Assembly: GCF_050908995.1 (NCBI RefSeq)
Contig: NC_135120.1
Span: 22,147,433 to 22,211,432 of the forward strand
Reading direction: 5' to 3'
Source of the DNA: Andrena cerasifolii
Lineage: Eukaryota; Arthropoda; Insecta; Hymenoptera; Andrenidae
DNA: 64,000 bases
The translations under genes were made by a program, and so were the position numbers. The notes beneath the pieces were generated by a model. The model ran no database searches. It saw nothing but the letters and a program-made list of their open reading frames with translations, and was not told the DNA's origin. Shown one piece after another: positions 49,237 to 60,489 of the stretch. Position 1 is the first letter of the stretch. Each line of letters begins with the position of its first letter.

Positions 49237-50962
49237 TAGGGTGGGGCTGAAAGTTAGTAATAACAATCTAGAGATGTACGGCGTTATTTTGTATAAACTA
49301 CAACTATTAAGCTTTACTTTCACAAAGTAGTGGGTTAATAGTGTTATTCTTTGTTGAGTTTTATCACAAAATGTGTGTCAATTCAAAATGGAATTACCAT
49401 TTTGCTTAGGGTAAAAAGTCCTTGATATCTTCTAACCAGCTTTTAATAAGTAAAAAACTCTTTTGAAATCGACAAATATTTATTAAACAAATTTTTTTTA
49501 GTATACAATATTGAAAGGAAAAGAATAATAATACAGGACACTGAGTCAGCTTGAATAAAAAATTGCACAATAATCTTGACTCAACATAAAGATGTAACTT
49601 TCTTTCAAGCGCTTTGGCTTTAAAAAAGTTAGATAATTTGTGACTTTACTAATTGGTTTGCTCCAATAAATGCAACTACTCTTTTTAGCATTTTAACATG
49701 ACTTCTTTAACAAAAAATAGAAATATAAGGAAGCGATTTTTTGCCCCAATGGTACCTCTTTAGTTTCGCCGATATATAGGTTCGAAAATATTGTCATTCA
49801 GAAATAAACAATGCCATGTAACGTAAGGTGAATGTCCCAAATTCTGCTCATTTAAGAGGTTGCTCGTCAGAAAGAAGGTGTAAAAAATTTGTTTGTGATC
49901 AAAATTTGCAGAGTCATTGATTAATTCTTTAATAATAATTCAACCAGTTGAAAACTATTTAAGAAAAATATTTCAAGATGTTTAACTACTAGTAATTTGT
50001 AATTAAATATAATGCTTTAAATGTCCGTATTTCTGCTCACGAAAAATAGCGATGTACGTTTTTCTACTCACCATTTGTACCAATTTCTGCTCACTAATAT
50101 GTTGCCTTTTCAGGTTAAAATAATTTACATCTTTTATGGAGATGTTTTATAACACAAGAGTAAAGCATAAAATAATGATAAACAAAAAATAAAATGCCTT
50201 CGAATAGAAATAGAGGTTACAGCATATATTGAATTGTGAGGTTTCGTTGCTAAAATTTTGGTGAGTAGAAATGCGGACATAACGGTGACTCAGTTGACCC
50301 TAAACCTAATCACCTGTTTTCTACTTAAAAAAAATTAAAAAATAGTACAAAATCTACATCCAGAGCACAATACGGCATCTGTTTTTATTATTAAATAAGA
50401 ACTTTTACTGCAAAAACTATTTTCTGCCCAATTATCGAATACCAATAGTGACCCTGTTCCTTACCACCACCAGCTAAAACACGGTCGAAAAATCATGAAT
50501 CTCTCATTTTAACAGTTTTTCGTTGCTTATGCTGCACTTTGATTAGCCCCAAGCTCGTGCAACACTCCTTCTAAATGTTCAAATAATTTAGAATTATTTT
50601 GTTGCAACTATAGTACAATCGTGACGCTTGTAATAATAAAAAAGAATACGAAATGAGCAGAAATGGGGACACGAGCAGAAATTGGGTCATTCGCCTTATT
50701 CACCTTATACGCTGTTTAACTATGGTTTACTTCGAATAACGCAACAAAAAGGCGACGTACTTTATCGCTTCTTGATATACATAATGACAAGGGCGTAATA
50801 CGATGACGCGCACGAAGGCTCAAAAACGGCTGGCGACTCTGCGGTCCCCCCACCCATTACCCTTGCCATCAACATAGTTATGCTGCAATATTCAATCGAT
50901 TGTTTACGAATGGAGATTTCGCATTCGGGCCTTTTAGCCGCCGGACTTTTAGCCCCACTCTA
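49237..50962. mobile_element. Outer TA-flanked element in the flippase intron
   Basis: The left end reads TA (49237-49238) then GGGTGGGGCTGAAAGT. The right end, read inversely from TA (50961-50962), is GAGTGGGGCTAAAAGT. The short inverted ends with TA fit a Tc1/mariner-like element. It is interrupted by a second element at 49824-50698. The ends are short, so confidence is moderate. Confidence 0.5.
49824..50698. mobile_element. Inner TA-flanked element nested in the one above
   Basis: TA (49824-49825) is followed by AGGTGAATGTCCCAAATTCT. From the right, TA (50697-50698) is followed inversely by AGGCGAATGACCCAATTTCT. The words ctgctcat and ctgctcgt follow on each side. The element proper is 871 bp (49826-50696), with about 26-bp ends. 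The interior repeats tctgctcac/gagcagaaat words. No transposase is recognised. Confidence 0.68.
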
Positions 50963-51629
50963 CCCTAACCGAGTTGGCCATAATCAGTACATGCCTGATA
51001 GTTCCACTTTTATTTCGCACTGGACGTTTTGTTTGTCCGAATTTAATTGAGCGTGTACACGCGATGCCAAAGGATTGCGTTGTGAAACGATGCAAGTTCA
51101 GATCTTGAGGTGAACTCGCGTGGACGAGCTGGAATTCTACAATTAATTGGATGGTTGAAATTATGTTGGAGTCTCATTCTACGGACCACGGCCTCGGCTT
51201 TGATATTCCTTATCGTAGAGGCGTAATCCTCTACAGGGGTAAAAATTTGGAGTAGTTTGTGTAGGCAAAGGAAGGTTCACCACGTTGCATTGAGTTTGTA
51301 CCAATAATCAATAATTATTGTTAAATAATTCTCCGTTCATTATCAACTCGTAATAATGGACTCACTCTATTATTTAGTTTACAGAGGGGCTGCTCAGCAA
51401 ATAGTAGTGTGGGATAATTGTTCCATTACATTGTTACAACGTAACATCGAGCATTATCATATTCGCCAGGCGAGAAGGGAGAAGCACAAATAAGTGGCTG
51501 TAAAACGTGGCAGTACCTAATTACAATTGAGAGTACTGTGTAATGAGAATCATTGATTACGCGCATTTCATGTTTCGATCTCATTATTATCACGATGCAA
51601 TACCACCCTGTATCTTCTTTCTGTTCCAG

Positions 51630-51688
51630 AAACGGAGAGGCGAATTCGCGCAAATAATCGCGAGTTCAACTCGCAGTTTAATTACGCG
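51630..51688 (+). CDS. ATP8B: ATP8B exon: conserved N-terminal ERRIRANN segment
   Basis: The acceptor ttctgttccag ends at 51629 and the donor GTAAGG starts at 51689. The exon opens with two bases that complete a Glu codon, then reads TERRIRANNREFNSQFNYA. This is the cytosolic motif that precedes M1 in ATP8B proteins. It is the first exon shared by the alternative 5' ends. Confidence 0.93.
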
Positions 51689-54600
51689 GTAAGGTTGAAA
51701 TGCATTTTCATAATCTTTGTTCCGCGCGTTAATTAAAACCGAACGAAATGCCCTCGATAACGACGGGGAGCGCGCCTGATAGTTGGTCTGATTCGTTTTT
51801 CTTTCTATTTCAGAACAACTACATCAAGACGTCCAAGTATAGAGTTGTGACGTTCCTACCGTTAAATTTATTCGAGCAATTTCAGCGGCTCGCTAACTTT
51901 TACTTCCTATGCCTGCTGGTGCTTCAGATAATCCCCGCTATCTCCTCCTTGACCCCCATCACTACAGCCATACCCCTTATAGGGGTGCTCATGCTCACTG
52001 CCATCAAAGATGCTTACGACGATTTTGTAAGTCCACAGAAAGTTACGCAACACCCCTAGCGCAAAAGGTGTCCTGTGATTCTGTATTGTATTCTGGATGG
52101 GTCACACCACTGCCCAGCTGTGTTACGAATTACAGGACGCCCTAGTGTACCAAGCGCGTGGTGTATTCTTCCTTCGAACCACCCTCCGTCGTGCAGCACT
52201 ATTTATCGCCGTAATTAAATGGATTTCAGCAACGGCACAGCAGCGATTCGCAGGTGAACAATCGGAAATCTCAGACACTGCGGGGTACTAGCCTCCGCGA
52301 GGAGAAATGGTCGCAGGTCCAAGTGGGCGACGTAATCAGAATGGAAAACGATCAGTTCGTTGCTGCCGACGTCCTTCTTTTATCAACTAGTGAGCCAAAC
52401 GGTCTTTGTTACATTGAAACCGCGGAATTAGATGGGTTAGTACTACTTCGTGCAGCTTCTATTACGTTTTAATTGCCGCAGATCTTCGAGCAATTGAACA
52501 GTCAGACGACTTAAGTTTACCTTAGTAAGTAATTGAACGTAGCAAGTGACGGACTAATAATAAGATCGCTTGTTCCAGGGAGACGAATTTGAAGTGTCGG
52601 CAGTGCTTAGCCGAGACTGCCGAGATGACGGACAACCATGAAATGATCGGTCAGTTCGATGGAGAAATTGTTTGCGAAACTCCTAATAATTTGCTAAATA
52701 AATTCGATGGCACCCTTACGTGGAGGGGACGGAAGTAAGTAAACGGTTAGCTTTTGTCGCTTTTCCACGGCCCGCCACGGTAGCCATGGGCGGTAGCCAC
52801 GTTTCATGGCCCTAATGTCACCATCTTCGCATGGTTTGCAGGTACGCATTGGACAACGACAAAGTTATATTACGAGGCTGCGTGCTCAGGAACACGCAGT
52901 GGTGCTACGGCGTGGTCATCTTTGCAGGCAAGGATACCAAATTAATGCAAAACTCAGGGAAGACGAAATTTAAGAGGACCTCTATAGATAGGCTGTTGAA
53001 TCTTCTGATAATCGGGATAGTGTTCTTTTTACTTTCCATGTGTATGTTCTGTACGATCGGTTGTGGTATTTGGGAGAGCCTCGTGGGCCGTTATTTCCAA
53101 GTGTATCTACCATGGGACTCGCTGGTGCCTACCGAGCCCATGAGCGGTGCCACAGTGATCGCTCTGCTTGTGTTCTTTTCCTACGCGATCGTGTTGAATA
53201 CGGTGGTGCCAATCAGTTTGTACGTGAGTGTCGAAGTTATCAGGTTCGTTCAGTCGTTCTTGATTAATTGGGACGAGGAGATGTACCACGCACCTACGAA
53301 CACACACGCTAAGGCAAGGACTACTACGTTAAACGAAGAGTTGGGACAGATAGAATATATATTTTCCGATAAGACCGGAACGCTCACGCAGAATATTATG
53401 ACTTTTAACAAGTGTTCTGTGGCGGGGAAAAGTTACGGGGACGTTATCGACGAAGTTACCGGGGAAGTCGTCGATTTGAGCGAGGTGAGTCTGTTCATCC
53501 CTCTATCCGTAGCCAGACTCGATGCTGACCGATGGGGTACGTTGCCACTATAGATCGTTTGCTGTACAATAACGTCCGTTGTTCCTTTTTTTTACACTCT
53601 CTAGCTTTTAATGTCTTGTAAGCGTAAAAACTTGTTCTTAAGACCAAGTCTCGGTTATTACTGCAACGAAATTTATTTGCGGTCACAATCTGCACTGCAT
53701 CGATACTACTTGATTTCTTCTATCATGTACACGAGTCACGTAAGGGAATACAGACAGTTTTATATCCTGTAAAGGAGTTATCAGTTAAAGGCGTATTCTC
53801 CGTTTCACTTCTATGTCACGAGCATTTGCGTTGGATAGAATTAAATCGTTAGTATTCGATACACCGATGTCATTCATTCCACTCTTGCTATCAAGAAAGA
53901 GTATGCTATTCTCTCCTAATTTCATTTACATTACGCGACAGTTATGTGATTGTTTCTTGATAGCAAGATAAAAAACTATAGAATCATTTCACAGTTTGGT
54001 CATATTTTGCATAAGTTTTCATGTACATCACTTAGCATGTGTGTGCTGCATGTAGACGGACAAAGCTGCCCGAACACCTACGATGCGATGGAAAAATGGA
54101 CAGGAATTTGTTCAAGTTTATACACCATTAAGTGGTCCGAACGTACGTCTACTGGAACAGGTGGACAGGATAGCCAATATAATTCCAGGACGAGGCATCA
54201 ATGGCAGTCCGATGATTCCACACAAACTTTCAGTACGCATGTTAATAATTAACACACACTTCTTCCACAAACGAAGAGACTTTTACGCAATGTTCTGCTT
54301 GCATCTTCATTGGTCCTGTCCTGCATGCTTTCGCTATCATAGGTGGTTAGATCGTTACGCTCCGCACGGGTTATTACGAACTTCGCAATGTTCGATGCGT
54401 TAATTCTGCATGCACTGACCATACTTTTGCTTCGCAACCTCTTTCTCACGTCCCCCACTATGGTAAACTGCATGCCGCATATTATTCCACTCTTGTCTGT
54501 AAATGGACTCAAGCATTTCCAAACTGCTTAGATGCAAGAAATTAATTCTCACAATGCTTTAAGGAATTATAAAATTATAACGTCTCAATGCCTGCTGACT

Positions 54601-57600
54601 TGCAACAAATCTATTTATATGGAGGCAAAGGTATTTACTTTCAATTCTTTACTAGTACTTTCATTTCCACATACTGTCTTCTCTTGTGTGTCATTAACAT
54701 TACTATCAACGGGGGGGGGCAAGGGATCGGCCTCTAAATTAATACACCCTATCTACGTTCACAGTCAATGCCGCCGTTGGATTTCTCGTTCAACAAGGAT
54801 TACGAGCCAGAATTCAAGTTCTACGATGGTGCGCTCCTCGAAGCTGTGAAACGGAACAATGAAGACGTTCATAGTTTCTTTCGGTTGCTGGCACTTTGTC
54901 ACACCGTTATGCCGGAGGAAAAGAACGGGAAACTAGAATACCAAGCACAGTCGCCGGACGAAGCTGCCCTTGTGTCCGCCGCAAGGAACTTCGGTTTCGT
55001 ATTCAAAGAAAGATCCCCAAACAGCATAACGATCGAGGTAATGGGGAACCGCGAGATATACGAGCTGCTTTGCATCCTGGACTTCAATAACGTTAGAAAA
55101 AGAATGTCCGTGATCCTGAGGAAGGACGGCCATCTCAGGCTTTATTGTAAAGGGGCGGACAATGTTATTTACGATCGTGTGAAAAAAGGCAGCGAGGAGA
55201 TTATGGCGAAAACATTGGATCACCTTAATAAATTCGCGGGCGAAGGTCTGAGAACATTGTGCCTTTCGGTCAGAGATCTGGACGAGCAGTTTTTCAACGA
55301 TTGGAAGCAACGTCACCAAGAAGCTGCGTTGAGCCAGGAGAACAGGGACGACAAATTGGATGCTATTTACGAAGAAATAGAGAAGGACATGACTCTATTG
55401 GGCGCGACTGCCATCGAAGATAAGTTACAGGACGGTGTACCCCAAACTATCGCTAATTTAGCTCTTGCTGGTATCAAGATCTGGGTATTAACTGGTGATA
55501 AACAAGGTAAAAACACGTGTAAATATTTGGAAATTGCGCACAGTAGCGGGCATGATTATCTATACGCGGGTGGGCAGAATAGTATGGAAGGTATTTACAT
55601 TACTTTATCCCTATGCAGAAACTGCTATCAATATTGGCTACTCCTGCCAGTTGTTGACAGACGATCTTACAGATGTCTTTATCGTGGATGCTACTACTTA
55701 CGATGGCGTGGAAAATCAGTTAACGCGGTATTTGGAAACTATCAAAACTACCTCCAACCAGCAACACCGGCCAACACTCTCCGTTGTCACATTCAGGTGG
55801 GACAAGGAAAGGTCAGGCACATGAAAGAGACGGAGTACAACCATTAACCTTTTCCATACCTATTTCTGACTAATTGACGCATTCATTTTAAAAGTTTCTC
55901 GTTCATACTGAATGTGGCATCATGTTCTGTGTAACGCTTTCTTTGTCTGGCTATGCCTAAGAATTTATAAATACTTCAGATCCAAGTCTATTCTCTTCGA
56001 TATTACATCAAGATGGCGAAACTCAAAATTCAAAATATTGCAATGTACTACCTTATCGAAGTCGTTCCCACGAACGATGGCAGGTTTTCAATGATATTTT
56101 TACTCGGAATCGTCGAGTAATTTAAATATACTTTGGCATGCATTTTCACGAGGTTGTACAGGTATCGATGATAAATATCGTATTGCTACCTCACTGTAAC
56201 CCAATTTGTTATGCATATGATAACACCAGTTTTCTCAGACTTAAATTGAACGATGTTTTTTCTCGGAATATTCAAGTCTACAGTGAATTATATATTTGCA
56301 TGCAGATTTGAAAATATTCACACATATGGAAATGCTAAAGTTTCATAAGATATTTTTCCATTCGTTCCCTTTCATTTATTATTCGAATATTTAAGATCGT
56401 TTACATACCTCATGCCTGTCGGTAATTCTGTTTATAATGTAGACATTCCAATATAGTAGTTTAGCTACTAGTCTTTTGTTTCGAACATTACAGTTTTTTT
56501 TCATTTCGTACCTTTTCCGTATTCTATGATATTATATTAAAATTAATTAGTCCAAAGGAATAATGATAATTACCATGTGCTTGATACTCACTCCTTCTCT
56601 TTCTGTATGCTTAAAATTAATCTTAATGACGATAATAATGACGACACGAAGATTATAGTGCTTATGTTATGTCATTATATCAGTAGCCTATGATATACAG
56701 AGCACTGTGTGTATTGTTTACGATTAATGCGCATCATTTTTATATATATATATATATCCAAAGAAACGATTCAAGTCTCCCTTTTTATTATGCAAGCAAT
56801 TAAATACCGTATTTTGTCACTCGTTACGTTGGATAAGAATCTTGTATATTCAACTTGTTGTGTAAATTTGAAAGAAATTACACGTTTGACTCCAAGAAAT
56901 TGAAGCATTTGTAAAGTAATTTGCACCTTCCGCATAAATCATCTGAACATTGTATTTTCTATATGCAGCAGTGATACAGAATACAATCCCAGCAGAGATG
57001 AACAAGATGAACATGAAATGGAACAAGCAACTGGATTCGCGGTAGTTATTAACGGACATTCTTTAGTTCATGCATTACATCCACAACTTGAGCAACTTTT
57101 TCTCGATGTATCAAGCCAATGTAAGTTATCCCTAACAAATTGCTTGCTCTTCTTCCTTCTTTTACTTGCCAGTGTGGCACTGTGACCTCGCATGTGAAAA
57201 CTTGCAGGTAAAGCTGTGATATGTTGTCGCGTGACACCCTTACAAAAAGCAATGGTTGTCGAATTAATTAAGAAGAATAAGAACGCAGTGACTCTGGCAA
57301 TCGGCGATGGAGCTAATGATGTCTCGATGATAAAGACAGCTCACATCGGTGTCGGCATCAGCGGTCAGGAAGGATTGCAAGCTGTGTTAGCGTCCGATTA
57401 TTCGATAGGACAGTTTAGGTTTTTGGAAAGACTGCTCCTTGTTCATGGTAGATGGTCGTACTATAGAATGAGCAAGTTTCTTAGGTATTTTTTTTACAAG
57501 AATTTTGCGTTTACGCTATGCCACATCTGGTTTGCCTTTTTCTGCGGATTCAGCGCACAGGTAAGATTTTCTTATTACCCGCGGCATTGATTACTAACGC

Positions 57601-58837
57601 CTCTACATCGTAGTCGTATAATATTACAAAGTGATGAGTTTTAAGGCGAATGTGATTTACAAACTTCCTTTGTAGAGCAGCTAGTTCCAAAGTTGAGTAC
57701 TGTAATTTGAACTTAACATAAAAATTCTGATTTCCCAGCAATCCGATTAGATTCTCGTAGAACAGGAGCCTTCTATCGTATTCTAATAAATGTCTATTCC
57801 TCTGCAGACTGTATTCGATCCTATGTACATTTCTGTCTACAATCTCTTTTATACGTCGTTGCCCGTAATGGCAGTTGGTATATTCGATCAAGATGTTAAC
57901 GATAAGAATAGTTTATTGTACCCAAAACTTTACGCACCTGGATTGCAGAATTTACTTTTTAATAAAAAGGAATTCTGCTGGAGTGCCATACATGGTTTCT
58001 TCGCTAGTTGCGTATTATTCTTAGTTCCGTACGGTAAGCTTCGATAATATTATATATCCATTCTCTCTCGACATACGTATGCAAAGCATTGAAAATGATT
58101 TTTTATAGGGACGTATAAGGATGGAGTATCGCCAAAGGGCTATGTACTTTCTGATCATATGCTGCTGGGAAGTGTTGTAGCCACCATATTAGTCATAGTG
58201 GTGACTGTTCAAATAGCCCTTGACACATCATATTGGACGATCGTTAATCATATTATGGTTTGGGGCTCGCTTGTTTGGTATTTCATTTTAGATTATTTCT
58301 ATAATTTCGTCATAGGTGGTAGTTACGTTGGCAGTCTTACTATGGTATGTATATCTCGTGCAATGATATTCTCACCGTAATTAGTACGCGACATTGAACT
58401 ACTTGTACGTACAATTTTAGGCGATGTCCGAGGCAACGTTCTGGTTTACGGCAGTCATCTCGTGTATCATATTGGTAATACCCGTACTGTCGTGGAGATT
58501 CTTCTTCATAGATGTTAGGCCAACTTTATCCGACAGAGTCAGGCTTAAGCAGAGACTGGCACAGCTACGTTCGCGCCAAAGTCAAGACATACTTCGTACG
58601 CCTTCTACGAGACGAACGCGACGATCCCTACGTTCCGGATACGCTTTCGCGCATCAGGAAGGCTTTGGAAGGCTGATCACGTCCGGGAAGATTATGCGCA
58701 AGCTACCGAATGGTGGAGATTTTAAGTTTTCAATGCCATTCACGAACAATACCAACAAACAAGTTAGTGTTGCCACCACGTCACCAAAGGACAATGCATC
58801 AAAAAATTCGCACACACTGGATACCATTGATCTATAA
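51630..58837 (+). CDS. ATP8B: P4-ATPase phospholipid flippase, ATP8B class: shared 13-exon coding part
   Basis: The spliced product (1257 residues counted from the glutamate codon that spans the first splice junction) is a type IV P-type ATPase. Proteins of this family use ATP to move aminophospholipids or phosphatidylcholine from the outer to the cytosolic membrane leaflet, usually with a CDC50 partner. Seen in order: N-terminal ERRIRANN segment; M1-M2 (about residues 45-90); actuator loop with the DGET dephosphorylation motif at 159-162, split between exons 4 and 5; M4 with PISL near 335; DKTGT with the phosphorylated Asp at about 388; KGAD nucleotide-binding loop; TGDK at about 728; GDGAND at 880; six C-terminal membrane spans; and a basic tail with GYAFAHQEGFGRL. 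The tail and M4 sequence match ATP8B (ATP8B1/2/4; Drosophila CG14741) rather than ATP8A. Every donor is GT, every acceptor AG, and phases agree at all junctions. All catalytic residues are present, so the gene appears intact. Substrate and location cannot be read from the sequence. Confidence 0.96.
51814..52026 (+). CDS. ATP8B: ATP8B exon: M1-M2 membrane hairpin
   Basis: The acceptor ctatttcag ends at 51813 and the donor GTAAGT starts at 52027; phase is 0 at both ends (71 codons). It encodes NNYIKTSKYR, the NLFEQFQRLANFYF signature, M1 (LCLLVLQIIPAISSL) and M2 (IPLIGVLMLTAIKDAYDDF). The open frame running in from 51748 is intron read-through. Confidence 0.96.
52230..52435 (+). CDS. ATP8B: ATP8B exon: start of the actuator domain
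   Basis: The acceptor atttcag ends at 52229 and the donor GTTAGT starts at 52436 (phase 2). It encodes QRHSSDSQVNNRKSQTL, then VQVGDVIRMENDQFVAADVLLLS and YIETAELDG. The Gly codon of the DGET motif is split by the intron. The reading frame differs from the longer open frame that covers 52097-52291. Confidence 0.95.
52579..52734 (+). CDS. ATP8B: ATP8B exon: DGET motif and rest of the actuator domain
   Basis: The acceptor tgttccag ends at 52578 and the donor GTAAGT starts at 52735. It completes D-G-E-T, whose Glu supports dephosphorylation in the family, and continues as NLKCRQCLAETAEM and FDGEIVCETPNNLLNKFDGT. It ends in phase 2 inside a Lys codon. Confidence 0.95.
52842..53484 (+). CDS. ATP8B: ATP8B exon: M3-M4 and phosphorylation site
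   Basis: The acceptor ggtttgcag ends at 52841 and the donor GTGAGT starts at 53485 (phase 0). It encodes VILRGCVLRNTQWCYG, M3 (LLNLLIIGIVFFLLSMCMF), M4 with PISLYVSVE, where P4-ATPases place residues lining the lipid path, and then IFSDKTGTLTQN. The phosphorylated Asp codon is at 53368-53370. Confidence 0.97.
54056..54232 (+). CDS. ATP8B: ATP8B exon: 59-residue insert before the nucleotide-binding domain
   Basis: The acceptor tgcatgtag ends at 54055 and the donor GTACGC starts at 54233, phase 0 at both ends. It encodes TDKAARTPTMRWKNGQEF, VQVYTPLSGPNVRLLEQVDR and, later, SPMIPHKLS. Human ATP8B proteins have a shorter, different segment here, as far as I recall the family. Because both ends are phase 0, the exon could be skipped without a frameshift. 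The donor is weaker than its neighbours. Confidence 0.85.
54765..55506 (+). CDS. ATP8B: ATP8B exon: nucleotide-binding domain
   Basis: The acceptor gttcacag ends at 54764 and the donor GTAAAA starts at 55507 (phase 1). This longest exon encodes MPPLDFSFNKDYEPEF, FFRLLALCHTVMPEEKNG, QAQSPDEAALVSAARNFGF, LDFNNVRKRMSVI, LYCKGADNVIYDR, YEEIEKDMTLLGATAIEDKL and IKIWVLTGDKQ. These are the ATP-binding and hinge motifs of a P4-ATPase. Confidence 0.97.
55619..55811 (+). CDS. ATP8B: ATP8B exon: P-domain continuation (TAINIGYSC)
   Basis: The acceptor ccctatgcag ends at 55618. The donor GTCAGG at 55812 is non-optimal but gives the right phase (2). It encodes ETAINIGYSCQLLTDDL, DVFIVDATTYDGVENQLTRY and TLSVVTFRWDKE. 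Codon AG plus C from the next exon gives Ser. Confidence 0.93.
56969..57120 (+). CDS. ATP8B: ATP8B exon: P-domain, VVINGHSL
   Basis: The acceptor tatatgcag ends at 56968 and the donor GTAAGT starts at 57121 (phase 1). It encodes SDTEYNPSRDEQDEHEMEQ, an acidic stretch, then GFAVVINGHSLVHALHPQLE and LFLDVSSQ. Confidence 0.95.
57208..57560 (+). CDS. ATP8B: ATP8B exon: GDGAND hinge and M5-M6 start
   Basis: The acceptor aacttgcag ends at 57207 and the donor GTAAGA starts at 57561 (phase 0). It encodes CKAVICCRVTPLQKAMVVEL, AIGDGANDVSMIKTAHIGVG (Mg2+-binding hinge, GGC of the motif at 57303), ISGQEGLQAVLASDYSI, RLLLVHGRWSYYRMSKFLRY and FFYKNFAFTLCHIWFAFFCG. Confidence 0.97.
57808..58033 (+). CDS. 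ATP8B: ATP8B exon: M6-M7
   Basis: The acceptor cctctgcag ends at 57807 and the donor GTAAGC starts at 58034 (phase 1). It encodes TVFDPMYISVYNLFYTSLPV, GIFDQDV, YPKLYAPGLQNLLFNKKEF and the M7 stretch GFFASCVLFLVPYG. Confidence 0.96.
58109..58344 (+). CDS. ATP8B: ATP8B exon: M8-M9
   Basis: The acceptor ttttatag ends at 58108 and the donor GTATGT starts at 58345 (phase 0). It encodes GTYKDGVSPKGYVLSDHM, M8 (VVATILVIVVTVQIALDT) and M9 (IVNHIMVWGSLVWYFILDY), with YFYNFVIGGSYVGSLTM in the loop. Confidence 0.95.
58421..58837 (+). CDS. ATP8B: ATP8B terminal exon: M10 and C-terminal tail
   Basis: The acceptor acaattttag ends at 58420; the frame ends at TAA 58835-58837. It encodes M10 (FWFTAVISCIILVIPVLSWR), VRPTLSDRVRLKQRLAQLR, a basic TRRTRRSLRSGYAFAHQEGF motif, GRLITSGKIMRKLP and a Ser/Thr/Asn-rich end finishing DTIDL. 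The tail has the family's GYAFSHQEGFGEL-like motif and is not truncated. Confidence 0.95.
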   Translation, partial: AMSEATFWFTAVISCIILVIPVLSWRFFFIDVRPTLSDRVRLKQRLAQLRSRQSQDILRTPSTRRTRRSLRSGYAFAHQEGFGRLITSGKIMRKLPNGGDFKFSMPFTNNTNKQVSVATTSPKDNASKNSHTLDTIDL

Positions 58838-60458
58838 TCTGGACATTTATTATTGTAAGTCTTTCCACTATCTATCAAATTTCGGATGAATAGTTTGCTA
58901 CGCTATACTAGCAGCATTATTCAACAGAATTATGGAAAACCGTCGCAAACGAACTTTTCTGTTAATCACAAGTGGGCTTTGAAAATACGATCAAATATCA
59001 AGGTTTGTGCTCTTTACGATCAAGTTCCATCGCGCATAGCACAGGAAAATATTGCGCCATGCGCATGACGGTATATAAAATTGTTTAACAGCTTGTTGGT
59101 TTCCCCATTCTGTATTTGTTGCTTACAAAATTTTAAGTAATCGAATTTCATAAGACGTTAAAGTATTGATGGTTTGCGTGAAAAATTCTACACAGTAGTA
59201 ACTACTAAAGAGTACTATTTCTTTTATTTTTTTCACCAAAAATTATTGTTAGTTAATGATCACTTTAATAAGATATATTTTTTACAATCGTTGTTCTAGA
59301 CTCTTAACCGAAATATTTGTTACTCCAGCAAGGACTATGTTCCGATGGTTTTTTAAGTTTATATGAATTTTATAATATTTGCTCAATTGCAGAACTTGAA
59401 ATCAGCCCTTTTTAAGTAACTGCTTATATTTCGTTATGTATAAAAAGAGTATTCAATTAATCAAATATATAGTGTATAAATTATTCTAATTTGCTCTTAT
59501 CTAATAAGAGTCTAGAATGGAGAAGATATCATGTTCTAATGACTCATTCAACTATCAATAATCACCTCCGACGACCTCTCAAATAGTGTACACAAATAAA
59601 AATGCACAGGTTGATTTATGATTATACATTTTTACTTCGCCTATGTAATAATTCAAGGCTAGCAAAACAAAAGCTCTATTATCTAGTTACCACTTGTGAT
59701 TAATATTTGGGTCATTAATTGAAATTAATTGGTTGCTGTTATTTCTTAATCTATTACTCGAGATAATCAGCACGTTTACAAAACGTTATAGCTTTCTGTC
59801 GAACTTGTAATTCTATTAAATATAGCTGTCGTTGAGTAAAGTCATAAGGGCTCTAAATTTCTTAGTATTATCCTGTTGCATTTGAAAACCTCGCAACTAA
59901 AGTCATATATAGCTGTTTGTAAATCGTTAATATTATTACATAAGAAGGATATTACGAACAGTTCTGTTGGGAGGTATTGCTGTTTCTTTTCCTCCAGTTC
60001 TCAGAAGAAGTGGAGTTGCCCTTGTGTCTCTACCACTTATCTACCTTTCGTTTTCATGTTATTTTGTATTCCGAGTTTCGTGAGTGGCAGAGTAATGACA
60101 TACCTGTCAGGCTGCCTGAATTGTGGGTGATTGCCATTTCGAATATTTAGACTTGAGGAATAATTCGATCGGCACCAAGCTATAACGCAATAACGAGGCA
60201 GAATATGATTTGTATGATCATGACACTACCTGTGTACATATGTGTAGAGGTGTCATGAATCGTGTAACATCCCTCCTTGTATCATATACTGTCCTAATAT
60301 GAACACGGTTGCTGTAAAAAAAAACATGTTTACACGGTATACATATACTTGTATAAATAAGATTTATAGTTACGATAATAATTGCCTTTATAAAATATGA
60401 ATACAAGAAACAATTAAAATTACTGTATCATAGCATGGACTGTAAATATTTTAAAGAG

Positions 60459-60489
<31 letters not shown>

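Noticed and set aside
52097..52291. Continuous reading of the actuator domain from the 52097 frame
   Set aside because: It reads through the intron and stops at TAG. The correct frame begins at the acceptor ending at 52229 and reads QRHSSDSQVNNRKSQ.
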